DNA from: Dethiobacter alkaliphilus AHT 1
GTDB taxonomy: Bacteria; Bacillota; Dethiobacteria; Dethiobacterales; Dethiobacteraceae
Assembly (NCBI RefSeq): GCF_000174415.1
Contig: NZ_ACJM01000014.1
Span: 1 to 64,000, forward strand
DNA: 64,000 bases
Direction: 5' to 3'
Shown: positions 50,379 to 58,813 of the stretch, piece by piece
Layout: each line of letters begins with the position of its first letter
How positions within the stretch are numbered: the first letter of the stretch is position 1
The notes under the pieces: model-generated
The model's input: the letters and a program-made list of their open reading frames with translations, nothing else
The model's database searches: none
What the model was told of the DNA's origin: nothing
Position numbers and translations under genes: made by a program

Positions 50379-51842
50379 ATGAACACAATTCTCTGGCAAC
50401 CGTGGGCAGCCATAGGAGTTTTGGCCGTGTCCGCCCTGATGGTATGGCTTGGCGGCGAGAAAAACCATAAAACAGGTTCAGCTCTTTCGCTGTGTTCGCT
50501 TACCGCCGCATTTGTTATTTTGGTCACTTTAGTCAAAAGCGTTCTGGCCGGGGAGCGGCTTGGTGCTACTTTAGATATGCTGCCGCCTTTTGGCCTGTCA
50601 ATACAAATAGATCTTCTCAGCCTTTCGCTGGCGCTATTGTTTCTCTTTTGCGGTGCAGTTCTTGCATTATATACCGCAACCTACCCGCTGAAACAGGGAT
50701 ACCGTCGCTTTAAGGCCATATTTCTCTTTATCCTGGCCTGTGCCACCGGGGTGGTACTGGCAGGGGACCTGCTTACGCTGTTTCTCTTCTTTGAAGCCAT
50801 GTCCCTCTCCTTTTTCCTGCTGGTTATCCACCATCGTACCCGTGAAGCCGTGGCCGCTACAATGAAATTTCTGTACATGACGGTGGGAGGCAGTGTGCTC
50901 TACTTTATGGCCCTGGCAGTGGTTTTTGTGCAGTCACAGAATTTTTCCTGGCAGGACGGCGGGTTTATGACGGCTGGAGCGTATACCTCGCTGGCCTTTG
51001 TGGGTTTTGCCATCGCCTTTGGCATGAAGGCAGGGATGTTTCCGCTTCATCTGTGGATGGCAGACGTATATGGGCAGGCGCCTCCGCCGGCGGTGGCGCT
51101 GTCGTCTATGATAATGCTGAAAACCGGGGCCTATGGCATGATTCGTATCTTTCATCAGGTATTCGGTGTGGAATTAATCCGTGAGCAGGGTTGGCATGTG
51201 GTAATCCTGGTCCTGGCCATCATCTCCATCATCTATGGTTCCCTCTGCGCCTTTGCTGAGCGGGACCTGCCCCGTCGCCTGGCATATTCAGGTATTGCTC
51301 AGCTGGGATATATCCTGTTTGGCATATCTCTTTTAACCTCCGAAGCCCTCATTGGCGGAGTCTATCATATTATGGGCCACGCCATGATGAAAGGAACACT
51401 GCTTTTATGTGCCGGCGCCATACTAGCTAAAACCGGGAAGCGAAAAATTGCCGATTTGGCCGGGATCGGCTGGCAGATGCCGCTGACCATGAGCTGCTTT
51501 TCCTTTGCGGCTCTTACTGCGGTGGGTTTGCCACCCATGAATATTTTTATTAGTAAGTGGTATTTAAGCCTGGGAGCCCTGGTTAATGAACAGCCGCTTT
51601 TGATTCTGATTCTGCTTTTAAGCAGTGTAATGAATGCCGCTTATTACCTGCCCATTGCCTTTACGGCATTCTTTGGCGAAAGAAACCGGGATTTACACGC
51701 TTCACTGCTTTGGGACCGGTTGCCGCTGGGGATGTGGGTTTCCATGCTTCTTTTGGCCATAGGTAGTGTGGCATTTGGCCTGGGAGCTGAAAATGTGCCG
51801 CTAAATTGGGCGCAAAACATTGCCGCCGCTTTCTTCAACTAA
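50379..51842 (+). CDS. NuoM/MrpD-type antiporter subunit 5 of 7
   Basis: This 487-aa protein keeps Glu in LFFEAMSLS, Lys in AFGMKAGMFPLHLWMADVYG (20 residues), Lys in MLKTGAYG and Lys in IFISKWYLSL. The loop after TM7 has ADVYGQAPPPAVA instead of the usual PDAHxxAPxxxSA, a difference from its neighbours. ATG with GAAAGGAG upstream. Confidence 0.92.
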   Translation: MNTILWQPWAAIGVLAVSALMVWLGGEKNHKTGSALSLCSLTAAFVILVTLVKSVLAGERLGATLDMLPPFGLSIQIDLLSLSLALLFLFCGAVLALYTATYPLKQGYRRFKAIFLFILACATGVVLAGDLLTLFLFFEAMSLSFFLLVIHHRTREAVAATMKFLYMTVGGSVLYFMALAVVFVQSQNFSWQDGGFMTAGAYTSLAFVGFAIAFGMKAGMFPLHLWMADVYGQAPPPAVALSSMIMLKTGAYGMIRIFHQVFGVELIREQGWHVVILVLAIISIIYGSLCAFAERDLPRRLAYSGIAQLGYILFGISLLTSEALIGGVYHIMGHAMMKGTLLLCAGAILAKTGKRKIADLAGIGWQMPLTMSCFSFAALTAVGLPPMNIFISKWYLSLGALVNEQPLLILILLLSSVMNAAYYLPIAFTAFFGERNRDLHASLLWDRLPLGMWVSMLLLAIGSVAFGLGAENVPLNWAQNIAAAFFN

Positions 51843-51864
51843 GCTGACAAAGGAGGGATATAGT

Positions 51865-53331
51865 TTGCATTTATTGCCGGGAATTACTGTTATAGTGCCG
51901 TTTATCTTTGCCATATTCCTGCTTGTTTTCTGCCGACGAAATGAAGCTGCCATGAAAGTGATGGCCCTTGCCGGTTCCGTTCTTTCATTTCTGTCCAGTG
52001 CGGTCATGCTCCCCGCATTGGCAAGCGGGCAGACATTGGGAACCGGTATGCATTATATGTCATTTCCCCTGGCCATATCATTTCAGGCCGATGGGATCAG
52101 CATTTTCTTTGCCGTTATCTTTTCCTTTTGTTTTATGTTGGCGTTTATCTATTCCTTTGGTTACCTTGGCCATGGGCACGGAAAGCTGCGCTACTATGTG
52201 CTGATGTTGTGTTCCCAGGGTTCCATTCTGGGGGTGGTAATGGCCTATTCCCTGTTTGGGCTCTTTCTCTTCTTTGAGTTGATGGCCATCATCTCCTACG
52301 TACTTGTCATCCATGAAGAGGATGATAAGGCCATGTATGCCGGCTCCAAATATCTGTTTATGACCATCGTAGCCGGCTTGGCCATTTTCTTTGGCCTGGC
52401 AGTGACCTACTTTTTAGGCGGCCGGCTGGATTTTGTCGCCGGAGGATATATTGAAGCTTCACCTCTTGTAGGCTACGCCTTATTTGCTTTTTTGATAGGC
52501 TTTGGGCTTAAGGCCGGGATGTTTCCTCTTCATATCTGGCTGCCCGATGCACACCCTGCCGCTCCCGCTGCGGTAAGCGCCCTATTATCCGGCTGCATGA
52601 TCAAAACCGGCGCTTACGGATTCATCCGGTTGATACATTATGTGTTCACTGTGGAGGCGGTGCAAAGCATCGGCTTTGATACCATCCTGCTTTGGCTTTC
52701 TGTAATAACTATTCTGTTAGGCTCGGCGTTGGCACTGCAGCAGGACCAATTAAAAAGACGGTTGGCCTACTCCAGCGTGGCCCAGATTGGTTATGTGCTG
52801 CTGGGAATTGCCATGCTTTCCGAACAGGCCCTGATGGGGGCACTGTTTCATATTTTCTCCCATGCGCTGATGAAAGGAGCCCTCTTTCTCTGCGCCGGGG
52901 CCATTATGGTGCAGACCGGCAAAAAGTATATCAGTGAAATGCGGGGAATTGGCTATGAAATGCCGGTGACCATGCTGGCCTTTACTCTGGCGGCGGTTAC
53001 AATGGTGGGAATCCCCCCGTTTAATGCCTTTATCAGTAAATGGCACCTGGCCATGGCGTCGTTGGATAGCGGCCAGACATTCCTGGTAGCAGTGTTGATT
53101 GTCAGCAGTCTGCTAAACGCCCTGTACTATTTTCCCATCGTGGTTAATGCTTTCTTCGCCCGGGACGTGATGGAGCCGGGCAGCAAAAAAAGGCACTGGC
53201 TGCGAGATGAGGTGCCTGCCGGGATGGTGTGGTCCACAGCACTTTTGGCAGTACTCTGTGTAGCCTTTGCCTTTATACAACCCCACTGGCCGGTGGTATT
53301 TGCCGCCAAAATTTCAGCGGTAATCTTTTAA
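51865..53331 (+). CDS. NuoM/MrpD-type antiporter subunit 6 of 7
   Basis: This 488-aa protein keeps Glu in LFFELMAII, Lys in GFGLKAGMFPLHIWLPDAH, Lys in MIKTGAYG and Lys in AFISKWHLA. It is closest in pattern to subunits 5 and 7. TTG start at 51865 with AAAGGAGGG upstream; the longer in-frame version would overlap the end of the previous gene. Confidence 0.91.
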   Translation: MHLLPGITVIVPFIFAIFLLVFCRRNEAAMKVMALAGSVLSFLSSAVMLPALASGQTLGTGMHYMSFPLAISFQADGISIFFAVIFSFCFMLAFIYSFGYLGHGHGKLRYYVLMLCSQGSILGVVMAYSLFGLFLFFELMAIISYVLVIHEEDDKAMYAGSKYLFMTIVAGLAIFFGLAVTYFLGGRLDFVAGGYIEASPLVGYALFAFLIGFGLKAGMFPLHIWLPDAHPAAPAAVSALLSGCMIKTGAYGFIRLIHYVFTVEAVQSIGFDTILLWLSVITILLGSALALQQDQLKRRLAYSSVAQIGYVLLGIAMLSEQALMGALFHIFSHALMKGALFLCAGAIMVQTGKKYISEMRGIGYEMPVTMLAFTLAAVTMVGIPPFNAFISKWHLAMASLDSGQTFLVAVLIVSSLLNALYYFPIVVNAFFARDVMEPGSKKRHWLRDEVPAGMVWSTALLAVLCVAFAFIQPHWPVVFAAKISAVIF

Positions 53332-53367
53332 CTGTTTGAATATAGTACACTAAGGGAGGGAGAAAAT

Positions 53368-55752
53368 GTGTTTAGTGCAGCGTCTGTCCCGCAAGAATCC
53401 GCGGCTATTCCCAGTTTTTTGCCGGTAATTTTAATCCTGCTGCCGGTGGCGGGAGTGGTGGCGCGGGGTCTGATCTCCCAGTCTACAGGACATAGCGCAG
53501 GCCTTTTTAACCGCTACCGCGTGAGAAAGGCGGATTTATTCAGCAGTGAGTTTGTGGTGGCCATAATTTTTATTGGTTTGTGGCTCTATACCGTTTTGGG
53601 CCAGAGGTCATTTACAGCGGCGGTGCCCCTAACCGGCACTTTGCCCGGCTCCGAACTGTTAAGTGATATTACCCCGCTTTTGGTGGTGCTGCTGCCCTTT
53701 GCCGGTGCCCTGATTTCCGGACTCATCGGCCGCTCTAATAAGGATATACGTGATTGTGTGGCAACCTGTACCGCTTTTTTAACCTGTGTGTTGGCCATTT
53801 CCATGTATCCAATGGTGGCCGCCGGTGAGGTTAGCTACGCATTACCGGAATTTATGGGCCTTGGCCTTTTGTTCCGGGTAGATTTTTTTGGGTTTGTCTT
53901 TGCCGTAATGGCTTCTTTCATCTGGTTTTTAGCTACCTTTTATTCCGGTGAATACATGCGCCATGAGCATGCTTCCACGCGCTACTATGTATTTTTGCTG
54001 CTGTCGCTTGGCGGAACACTGGGTGTATTTCTGGCCGGCGACTTCCTCAGTTTGTTCCTGTTTTTCGAAGCCATGACCCTGTTCTCGTATGTGTTGGTGG
54101 TTCACGCACAAAGCGAAGAGGCGATGGCTGCGGGGCGCAACTATCTTTACATGGGTATTTTCGGTGGGCTGTGTCTCTTGGTGGCCATCATGATGGTAAC
54201 CATGCATGCCGGAACCACTGCCATTGCCCCGGGCCTTGAATCCCTGGCAGATATGGGTACCATGGGATATGTGGCGGCCGCACTGTTTTTTATCGGCTTT
54301 GGAATTAAAGCGGGGGCGGCGCCGCTGCATATCTGGTTGCCGCAAGCCCATCCGGTGGCACCCACCCCGGCCAGCGCATTGCTCTCAGGGATTATGATTA
54401 AAACCGGGGCATACGGCATTATCCGGGTATTTACCTTGTTGTATACTCCGGCGCAAGGGGAATCACCCCTGTGGTATACCACAGAACAGTTTGGCTATGC
54501 CTTGATCTGGTTTGGAATGGTCACCATGTTTACCGCAGCTGTCCTGGCCTTGGTACAGCGCCACGCCAAGCGGGTATTGGCATACAGCAGTGTGAGTCAA
54601 ATGGGCTACATCCTGATGGGCATAGGAGCTGCGGCTTATCTGGGCTTTGACGGAGCCATAGGTTTTGCCGGTTGGGCGTATCATATCTTAAACCACGCCT
54701 TCTTCAAATCGGCCATGTTTTTAATGGTGGGTGCCATTTACCTGCGAACCCACAGCCTGGATTACAGTAAAGTAGGGGGGCTGTGGCGCAGATTTCCCGT
54801 CACCGCTGCGGCATTTTTGGTGGCAGGTGCCGCAATTGCCGGAGTGCCCGGTTTTAACGGGTATGTCAGTAAAACTTTGCTTCACCACGCCATTGTGGAT
54901 GCCTGGCAGGCTCAGGGTGTTACTTCCCTGTGGTATGCAGAAAAGATTTTTACCATCACCGGTGGCCTCACCGTGTGCTATATTGCCCGGCTTTTTTACT
55001 CACTGTTTTTGGGCCCGGCCAGGGATGGAACTCATAAGTATGCCCGGGAAACGTTTTTGGAGCGCACCATTTTTGCCGGCTTTGCCGCTTTCCTGCTCTA
55101 CGGCGGGCTGGCCTACAGCAATGTGATTGAACGGGTGATTCTGCCCATGAGCAGCGGTTTTGTCTATAACGATTATTACCTGAATTATGTGGCAAAAACC
55201 GGTGTCTGGAATGTGGAGGATTTGTCCGCCATTTTCATCTCCCTGGGTATAGGCGCCGTCACCTTTATCCTGCTGTCCCGCATTGATTTCGCGCTTCCCC
55301 TGCCGCAAAAGCTCAGTGTGGAACGGCTAATCTATAAGCCGGTTCTTAACTTTTCCGTTAACATGTTTATGGCGGTGGGAAGGGGGATTGAGTTCGTTAC
55401 TGAAGGAGTGTTGGTGGGCAGTGTGCGGCCCAGTGTATTTCTGGCACGTTTAGCAGGCAGCGCTGATGCAGGCCTGTTGCCCCGGGTGGGAGAAGCTGTG
55501 CTGCTTGGCCTGACGCAAATGCGGGAGTCCGTTTATACGTATGTGGTGAGCATGGTGCACGAAGTGCAGGTATATACCCGGGAGGCGGAATGGGTGGCAT
55601 TTTTCACCATGATTAAACTGGATTACAACCACCGGGGAGATCATCTGTATAAGAAGCTGACACTGATGAACCTGGACCTTTGCCTGTTTATCATCATTGT
55701 CACTTTAGTGATAGTTTTCAGTCTGCGCTTCTTAACCCTGATGGTTCCGTAA
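53368..55752 (+). CDS. Large NuoL/HyfB-type antiporter subunit 7 of 7
   Basis: This 794-aa protein is the largest of the set. It has extra N-terminal helices (1-100), then the antiporter core with Glu in LFFEAMTLF, Lys in GFGIKAGAAPLHIWLP, Lys in MIKTGAYG and Lys in NGYVSKTLL, and a C-terminal extension (about 640-794) with a long amphipathic segment and final helix, as in HyfB or NuoL lateral helices. It may cap the array. GTG start with AAGGGAGGGAG upstream. A strong hairpin lies just after its stop. Confidence 0.91.
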   Translation: MFSAASVPQESAAIPSFLPVILILLPVAGVVARGLISQSTGHSAGLFNRYRVRKADLFSSEFVVAIIFIGLWLYTVLGQRSFTAAVPLTGTLPGSELLSDITPLLVVLLPFAGALISGLIGRSNKDIRDCVATCTAFLTCVLAISMYPMVAAGEVSYALPEFMGLGLLFRVDFFGFVFAVMASFIWFLATFYSGEYMRHEHASTRYYVFLLLSLGGTLGVFLAGDFLSLFLFFEAMTLFSYVLVVHAQSEEAMAAGRNYLYMGIFGGLCLLVAIMMVTMHAGTTAIAPGLESLADMGTMGYVAAALFFIGFGIKAGAAPLHIWLPQAHPVAPTPASALLSGIMIKTGAYGIIRVFTLLYTPAQGESPLWYTTEQFGYALIWFGMVTMFTAAVLALVQRHAKRVLAYSSVSQMGYILMGIGAAAYLGFDGAIGFAGWAYHILNHAFFKSAMFLMVGAIYLRTHSLDYSKVGGLWRRFPVTAAAFLVAGAAIAGVPGFNGYVSKTLLHHAIVDAWQAQGVTSLWYAEKIFTITGGLTVCYIARLFYSLFLGPARDGTHKYARETFLERTIFAGFAAFLLYGGLAYSNVIERVILPMSSGFVYNDYYLNYVAKTGVWNVEDLSAIFISLGIGAVTFILLSRIDFALPLPQKLSVERLIYKPVLNFSVNMFMAVGRGIEFVTEGVLVGSVRPSVFLARLAGSADAGLLPRVGEAVLLGLTQMRESVYTYVVSMVHEVQVYTREAEWVAFFTMIKLDYNHRGDHLYKKLTLMNLDLCLFIIIVTLVIVFSLRFLTLMVP

Positions 55753-55758
55753 TAATGT

Positions 55759-55799
55759 ATTCCCTGTGGAGCACAGCAGTGCTGTGCGCCACAGGGAAT
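55759..55799 (+). terminator. Long hairpin after the antiporter locus
   Basis: ATTCCCTGTGG/CCACAGGGAAT (11 bp) continued by CACAGC/GCTGTG with AGT loop. There is no T tract; instead it runs directly into a partial copy of the intergenic element. Confidence 0.65.
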
Positions 55800-55826
55800 T
55801 ATAACGCTTTGCAGTCAGCAAAGCAA
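55797..55826 (+). repeat. Two-hairpin intergenic element, partial copy 7
   Basis: GAATTATAACGCTTTGC then GCAAAGC: the conserved box plus inner hairpin (GCTTTGC/GCAAAGC) remain, the second hairpin is missing. Confidence 0.6.
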
Positions 55827-55900
55827 AAATTTACCGTATAAATTTACAGAAAATTGTGATAATATAGAAGTGAGTTTGGTTTCTAAAAATGGAGGTTGTT

Positions 55901-56347
55901 ATGAGCCTGTTTCGACGCAATATTGAAATCGATATTAATCCCGGCACTGATGGCCAATTAATTCTAATAACCACTCTTACCGATATTTATCATGATATCC
56001 GCCTGACTTTACAGATATCCAGTGTTACCTATGAGATTACGGAAGCATCTCTGGATATGAACCGCATTCCCCATCCGGACTGTCCTGCCATTGAAGCCAA
56101 GGTGACACGGCTTAAAGGAGCCCAGGTGGGGCCCGGTTTTACAAAACAGGTGCTTTCTGTTTTGGGTGGAGAAAAGGGATGCCCCAATCTGACAAATCTG
56201 GTGATGCTCTCAGCCCCGCTGGCCATGAATGCGGCAGCAGTGTTAAAGCAGAAAGAGGAAAATCTTTCAGAGGCAGAGATGGATGCCTTGTGGCAAAAGG
56301 TGTTGGGCGGTGTTTGTGTTGCCTATCCCAGGCAAGAGGGAGAGTAG
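55901..56347 (+). CDS. DUF2889-like protein
   Basis: This 148-aa soluble protein has LTDIYHDIRLTLQI, R-x-P-HPDCP, LKGAQVGPGFTKQVLSVLGG and EKGCPNLTNLV. These are landmarks of DUF2889, a family of unknown function with conserved Cys and His that could bind metal. ATG at 55901 with GGAGG five bases upstream. It is followed within 6 bp by a tiny membrane protein gene, suggesting one operon. Confidence 0.75.
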   Translation: MSLFRRNIEIDINPGTDGQLILITTLTDIYHDIRLTLQISSVTYEITEASLDMNRIPHPDCPAIEAKVTRLKGAQVGPGFTKQVLSVLGGEKGCPNLTNLVMLSAPLAMNAAAVLKQKEENLSEAEMDALWQKVLGGVCVAYPRQEGE

Positions 56348-56352
56348 AGTGC

Positions 56353-56484
56353 ATGGGCAAAAAATTAACAAAACGGCAAAGAACTGTATTGACACTAAGC
56401 AGCATTTTACTGGCCATAGCGTCGTTTATCGGGTTGCTGATGGGCCTGGCTTTGCTGTACTATTTTTTTGATTTCCTGCTTTAG
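56353..56484 (+). CDS. 43-aa single-helix membrane protein
   Basis: A basic N-terminus (MGKKLTKRQR) is followed by one long hydrophobic helix ending in DFLL. AGAGGGAGAG precedes the ATG by about nine bases. The gene lies 5 bp after the DUF2889 gene. Length and architecture match the 42-aa gene at 56587. The function is unknown; small subunits of membrane complexes look like this. Confidence 0.6.
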   Translation: MGKKLTKRQRTVLTLSSILLAIASFIGLLMGLALLYYFFDFLL

Positions 56485-56586
56485 CGTTTGGGGCAAATGT
56501 CTCTTGTTATATAAAGTTGCACCATGTATCATGATAGATGTCACCGACAAGTGTCATGGGCAGATGTCCCTAGAAGGGGTGGTCAG

Positions 56587-56715
56587 ATGAAAAGAAAACC
56601 TCCAAGCACAAAGTTGTCCCTGAAGAGTTTTGCCATTGCTGTAGGGTCTTATCTCGGGCTGTTTGTGGTGTTAAGTGCTGTTTTTTACCTGTTGAATTAC
56701 CTGTTTTTACTTTGA
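56587..56715 (+). CDS. 42-aa single-helix membrane protein
   Basis: Basic start (MKRKPPSTK) and one hydrophobic helix (about 14-42) ending NYLFLL. AGAAGGGG lies upstream. It resembles the 43-aa protein at 56353 (both have a GLF/GLL turn and an aromatic tail), so the two may be paralogues. The 102 bp between them contain four TGTC repeats of unclear meaning. Confidence 0.55.
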   Translation: MKRKPPSTKLSLKSFAIAVGSYLGLFVVLSAVFYLLNYLFLL

Positions 56716-56721
56716 AACATG

Positions 56722-56755
56722 AAGCCGGACTGGGTTTTCCAGTCCGGCTTTTATT
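56722..56755. terminator. Terminator between convergent genes
   Basis: AAGCCGGACTGG/CCAGTCCGGCTT, 12-bp perfect stem with GTTTT loop and T3-ATT. It can serve the + strand small gene and, in part, the - strand SulP gene. Confidence 0.85.
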
Positions 56756-56757
56756 GA

Positions 56758-58362
56758 CTATAATCCAATTTCTTGCTTCGTTTGTGTCATGGCTTCTTCT
56801 ACAGTACCGTTATTGCGGGTCCAGATGTCTTCAAAGACATTGCAGGCAACCAAGGGAGAATTTTCTCCTTTACCAGGCTGACATGATGACCAGTTTTCCT
56901 CCAGTGCGGCGGCTTGCACACGACCGCCCTGTTTTTCATAGCTTTCCTGCCAGGAATTAAGAGCTTCACAGCCGGCATGGTCCAGATAACGCAAAGCAAG
57001 ATGTATTTTAACTTCTTCAGAGGGAGGAATGTCGGCAAGCCGGGAGGTAAGTTTGGGGATTCCTGCAAAAGTGAGTGCCCCGGAGATGGTTACATGCCAT
57101 GCCCCCCCGCTCTTCTCAATGGCGATATCCATGCGGGTAAGTTTCCAAAGCAGTCTGATTAAAGCCGCTGCAAGCCCGATGCCCAACCCAGCCAGCAGAT
57201 TTATACCAACTATGGCAATTACGGTTATCAGGTAAACAATCATTTCCTGATACCTTCTCAGCTCGGTTACATGGTGAAAGTTAACTAACTGAATACCGGT
57301 GTACACCAAAAGGCCTGCTAAGACGGACAGGGGAATACTGGTAACCAGGCCGGGCAGCAATACAACAAAGATAAGAATCCATAATCCGTGAAGGATTGCC
57401 GAAGCCCTTGTTTTCGCTCCCGCAGAAATGCTTGCTTTACTCCGTACAATAACCCCGGTAATAGGCAGTCCTCCTAGCAAACCGGAAATGGTATTGCCGG
57501 CACCCTGAGCCATTAGTTCTTTATGCAGGCAGCAGCGAGGGCCGGTATGAAGCTTATCGGTGGCTACTGCACAAAGCAGGGATTCGGCACTGGCTACTAA
57601 GGTAAGCACGAAAATTCCTGCCACAAATGTTGTGTAATTTCCCGTGGGCAAAACCGGTAGGCTAATGGAGGCAAAAAGATTGCCGCCGGCCAGCTCCACC
57701 CTGGGTATGTTCATCCCAAAAGCCAGGGAGACAATGGTGGCAATAACTACAGCGGCCAGAGAACCGGGGATAATCTGCATGCGCCTCAGCTTTATCTTCG
57801 GCCAAAACACCAGAATCCCTATGGTAAGGAGGCCAAGAACCGTCGTGGCCGGATCCAGGTTAATTATGGATCCCGGGAGGGCCAGCAGGTTCTCGGTTCC
57901 TCCCCCCGCCGGTGCTGCTCCCAGAACCACATGGGCCTGGGAAAGGGCAATGAGGATACCGATGGCAGCCAGCATTCCGTGAAGTACCGCCGGGGAGATG
58001 GCCATGGCCAGCGGTGCAACCCCCAATTTACCCAGGATTATCTGCAGTATCCCGGCACTTACAGTCATAGCGCTGGTTACCTCCCAGCCAAATTGCTGAA
58101 CCAAACCAAAAATAATTACAGTTAGCCCGGCGGCCGGTCCGCTGACCTGCATTGGTGCACCACCCAGCGCGCCTACCACAATGCCACCCACAACAGCGGC
58201 GATAACACCTGCCATCAATGGAGCGCCGGAGGCCAGTGCTATGCCCAGGGATAGGGGAAGCGCCACCAGGAATGTGACCAGGGAGGCCGGTAGGTCCGTT
58301 TTTATTGTGCTGCTAAATTCAGCTATCCAGGGTCCCTTTTGCGGGGAATTATTAGCGGCCAA
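56758..58362 (-). CDS. SulP-family anion transporter with STAS domain
   Basis: This 534-aa protein has about 12-14 helices followed by a C-terminal STAS domain (about 410-490). Membrane signatures include LGIALASGAPLMAGVIAAVV (20 residues), GAGNTISGLLGGLPITGVI and the SLLCAVATDKLH loop. Family members carry bicarbonate, sulfate or dicarboxylates, often with Na+ or H+. The STAS segment reads YLDHAGCEAL, lacking the Ser/Thr found in anti-sigma antagonists. TTG start, with AAGGAGGT upstream. Its neighbour on the other side of the terminator is the Na+/H+ antiporter region, so Na+-coupled bicarbonate uptake is an attractive but unproven idea. Confidence 0.88.
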   Translation of the reverse strand: MAANNSPQKGPWIAEFSSTIKTDLPASLVTFLVALPLSLGIALASGAPLMAGVIAAVVGGIVVGALGGAPMQVSGPAAGLTVIIFGLVQQFGWEVTSAMTVSAGILQIILGKLGVAPLAMAISPAVLHGMLAAIGILIALSQAHVVLGAAPAGGGTENLLALPGSIINLDPATTVLGLLTIGILVFWPKIKLRRMQIIPGSLAAVVIATIVSLAFGMNIPRVELAGGNLFASISLPVLPTGNYTTFVAGIFVLTLVASAESLLCAVATDKLHTGPRCCLHKELMAQGAGNTISGLLGGLPITGVIVRSKASISAGAKTRASAILHGLWILIFVVLLPGLVTSIPLSVLAGLLVYTGIQLVNFHHVTELRRYQEMIVYLITVIAIVGINLLAGLGIGLAAALIRLLWKLTRMDIAIEKSGGAWHVTISGALTFAGIPKLTSRLADIPPSEEVKIHLALRYLDHAGCEALNSWQESYEKQGGRVQAAALEENWSSCQPGKGENSPLVACNVFEDIWTRNNGTVEEAMTQTKQEIGL

Positions 58363-58451
58363 TTTTAAAATCTACCTCCTTGATAGTAACCAAAGCTTTT
58401 TATTAGTATACCATAAAAAGCTAAATTGCAGCAATATTCTGAAAATTATGC

Positions 58452-58485
58452 TCAAAAAAGTACCGGAGTTATTCATCCGGTACTT
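58452..58485 (-). terminator. Terminator of the Rieske-glutaredoxin-FTR operon
   Basis: On the minus strand AAGTACCGG/CCGGTACTT with a 10-nt loop is followed by T6. It overlaps the stop codon of the last gene. Confidence 0.85.
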
Positions 58486-58810
58486 CACTGGCTGGAACCT
58501 GGCGCAGAGTGGAGGGATCCTCCACATCCTTATGGATAAACAGACCGCACCAGCACTGTTTCATGAAATCAAAGTGTTTGCGGTGAAACGGAATACAAGG
58601 ACAAACGATTTTCATGTCCTCTTCCCGGCGTCCCACAGTACTTTGGCAGGGACAAAAAGGGCTGCCGTATTTCCGTTCAATATGTACCTGTTGCTCCAGC
58701 AGAAAGTCCACCATTTCAGCATCGGGATTAAACTTATACCCTAAGGCATCCACCACTTTGCTGTGCCAGGCACGAAACATTTCCTTGCGCCGTGCGATAT
58801 CTGTATCCAT
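58469..58810 (-). CDS. Ferredoxin:thioredoxin reductase catalytic-subunit-like protein
   Basis: This 113-aa protein carries the FTR-beta pattern CPC-x14-CPC-x13-CWC (about 53-86), giving ligands for one [4Fe-4S] cluster plus the adjacent redox disulfide. FTR passes electrons from ferredoxin to thioredoxin-like proteins; in anaerobes stand-alone catalytic chains work with rubredoxin- or glutaredoxin-like partners. It follows the glutaredoxin gene by 3 bp, which suggests that glutaredoxin is its partner. No variable (alpha) chain is seen. Confidence 0.88.
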   Translation of the reverse strand: MDTDIARRKEMFRAWHSKVVDALGYKFNPDAEMVDFLLEQQVHIERKYGSPFCPCQSTVGRREEDMKIVCPCIPFHRKHFDFMKQCWCGLFIHKDVEDPSTLRQVPASEVPDE

Positions 58811-58813
58811 TGG

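Noticed and set aside
41486-55752. A complete complex I or membrane-bound hydrogenase
   Set aside because: No NuoB, C, D, H or I-type or hydrogenase gene was found between or beside the antiporter genes; only membrane-arm proteins are present.
56485-56586. Operator made of the TGTC repeats between the two small membrane genes
   Set aside because: The spacing and orientation of the units are irregular, and no promoter elements accompany them.
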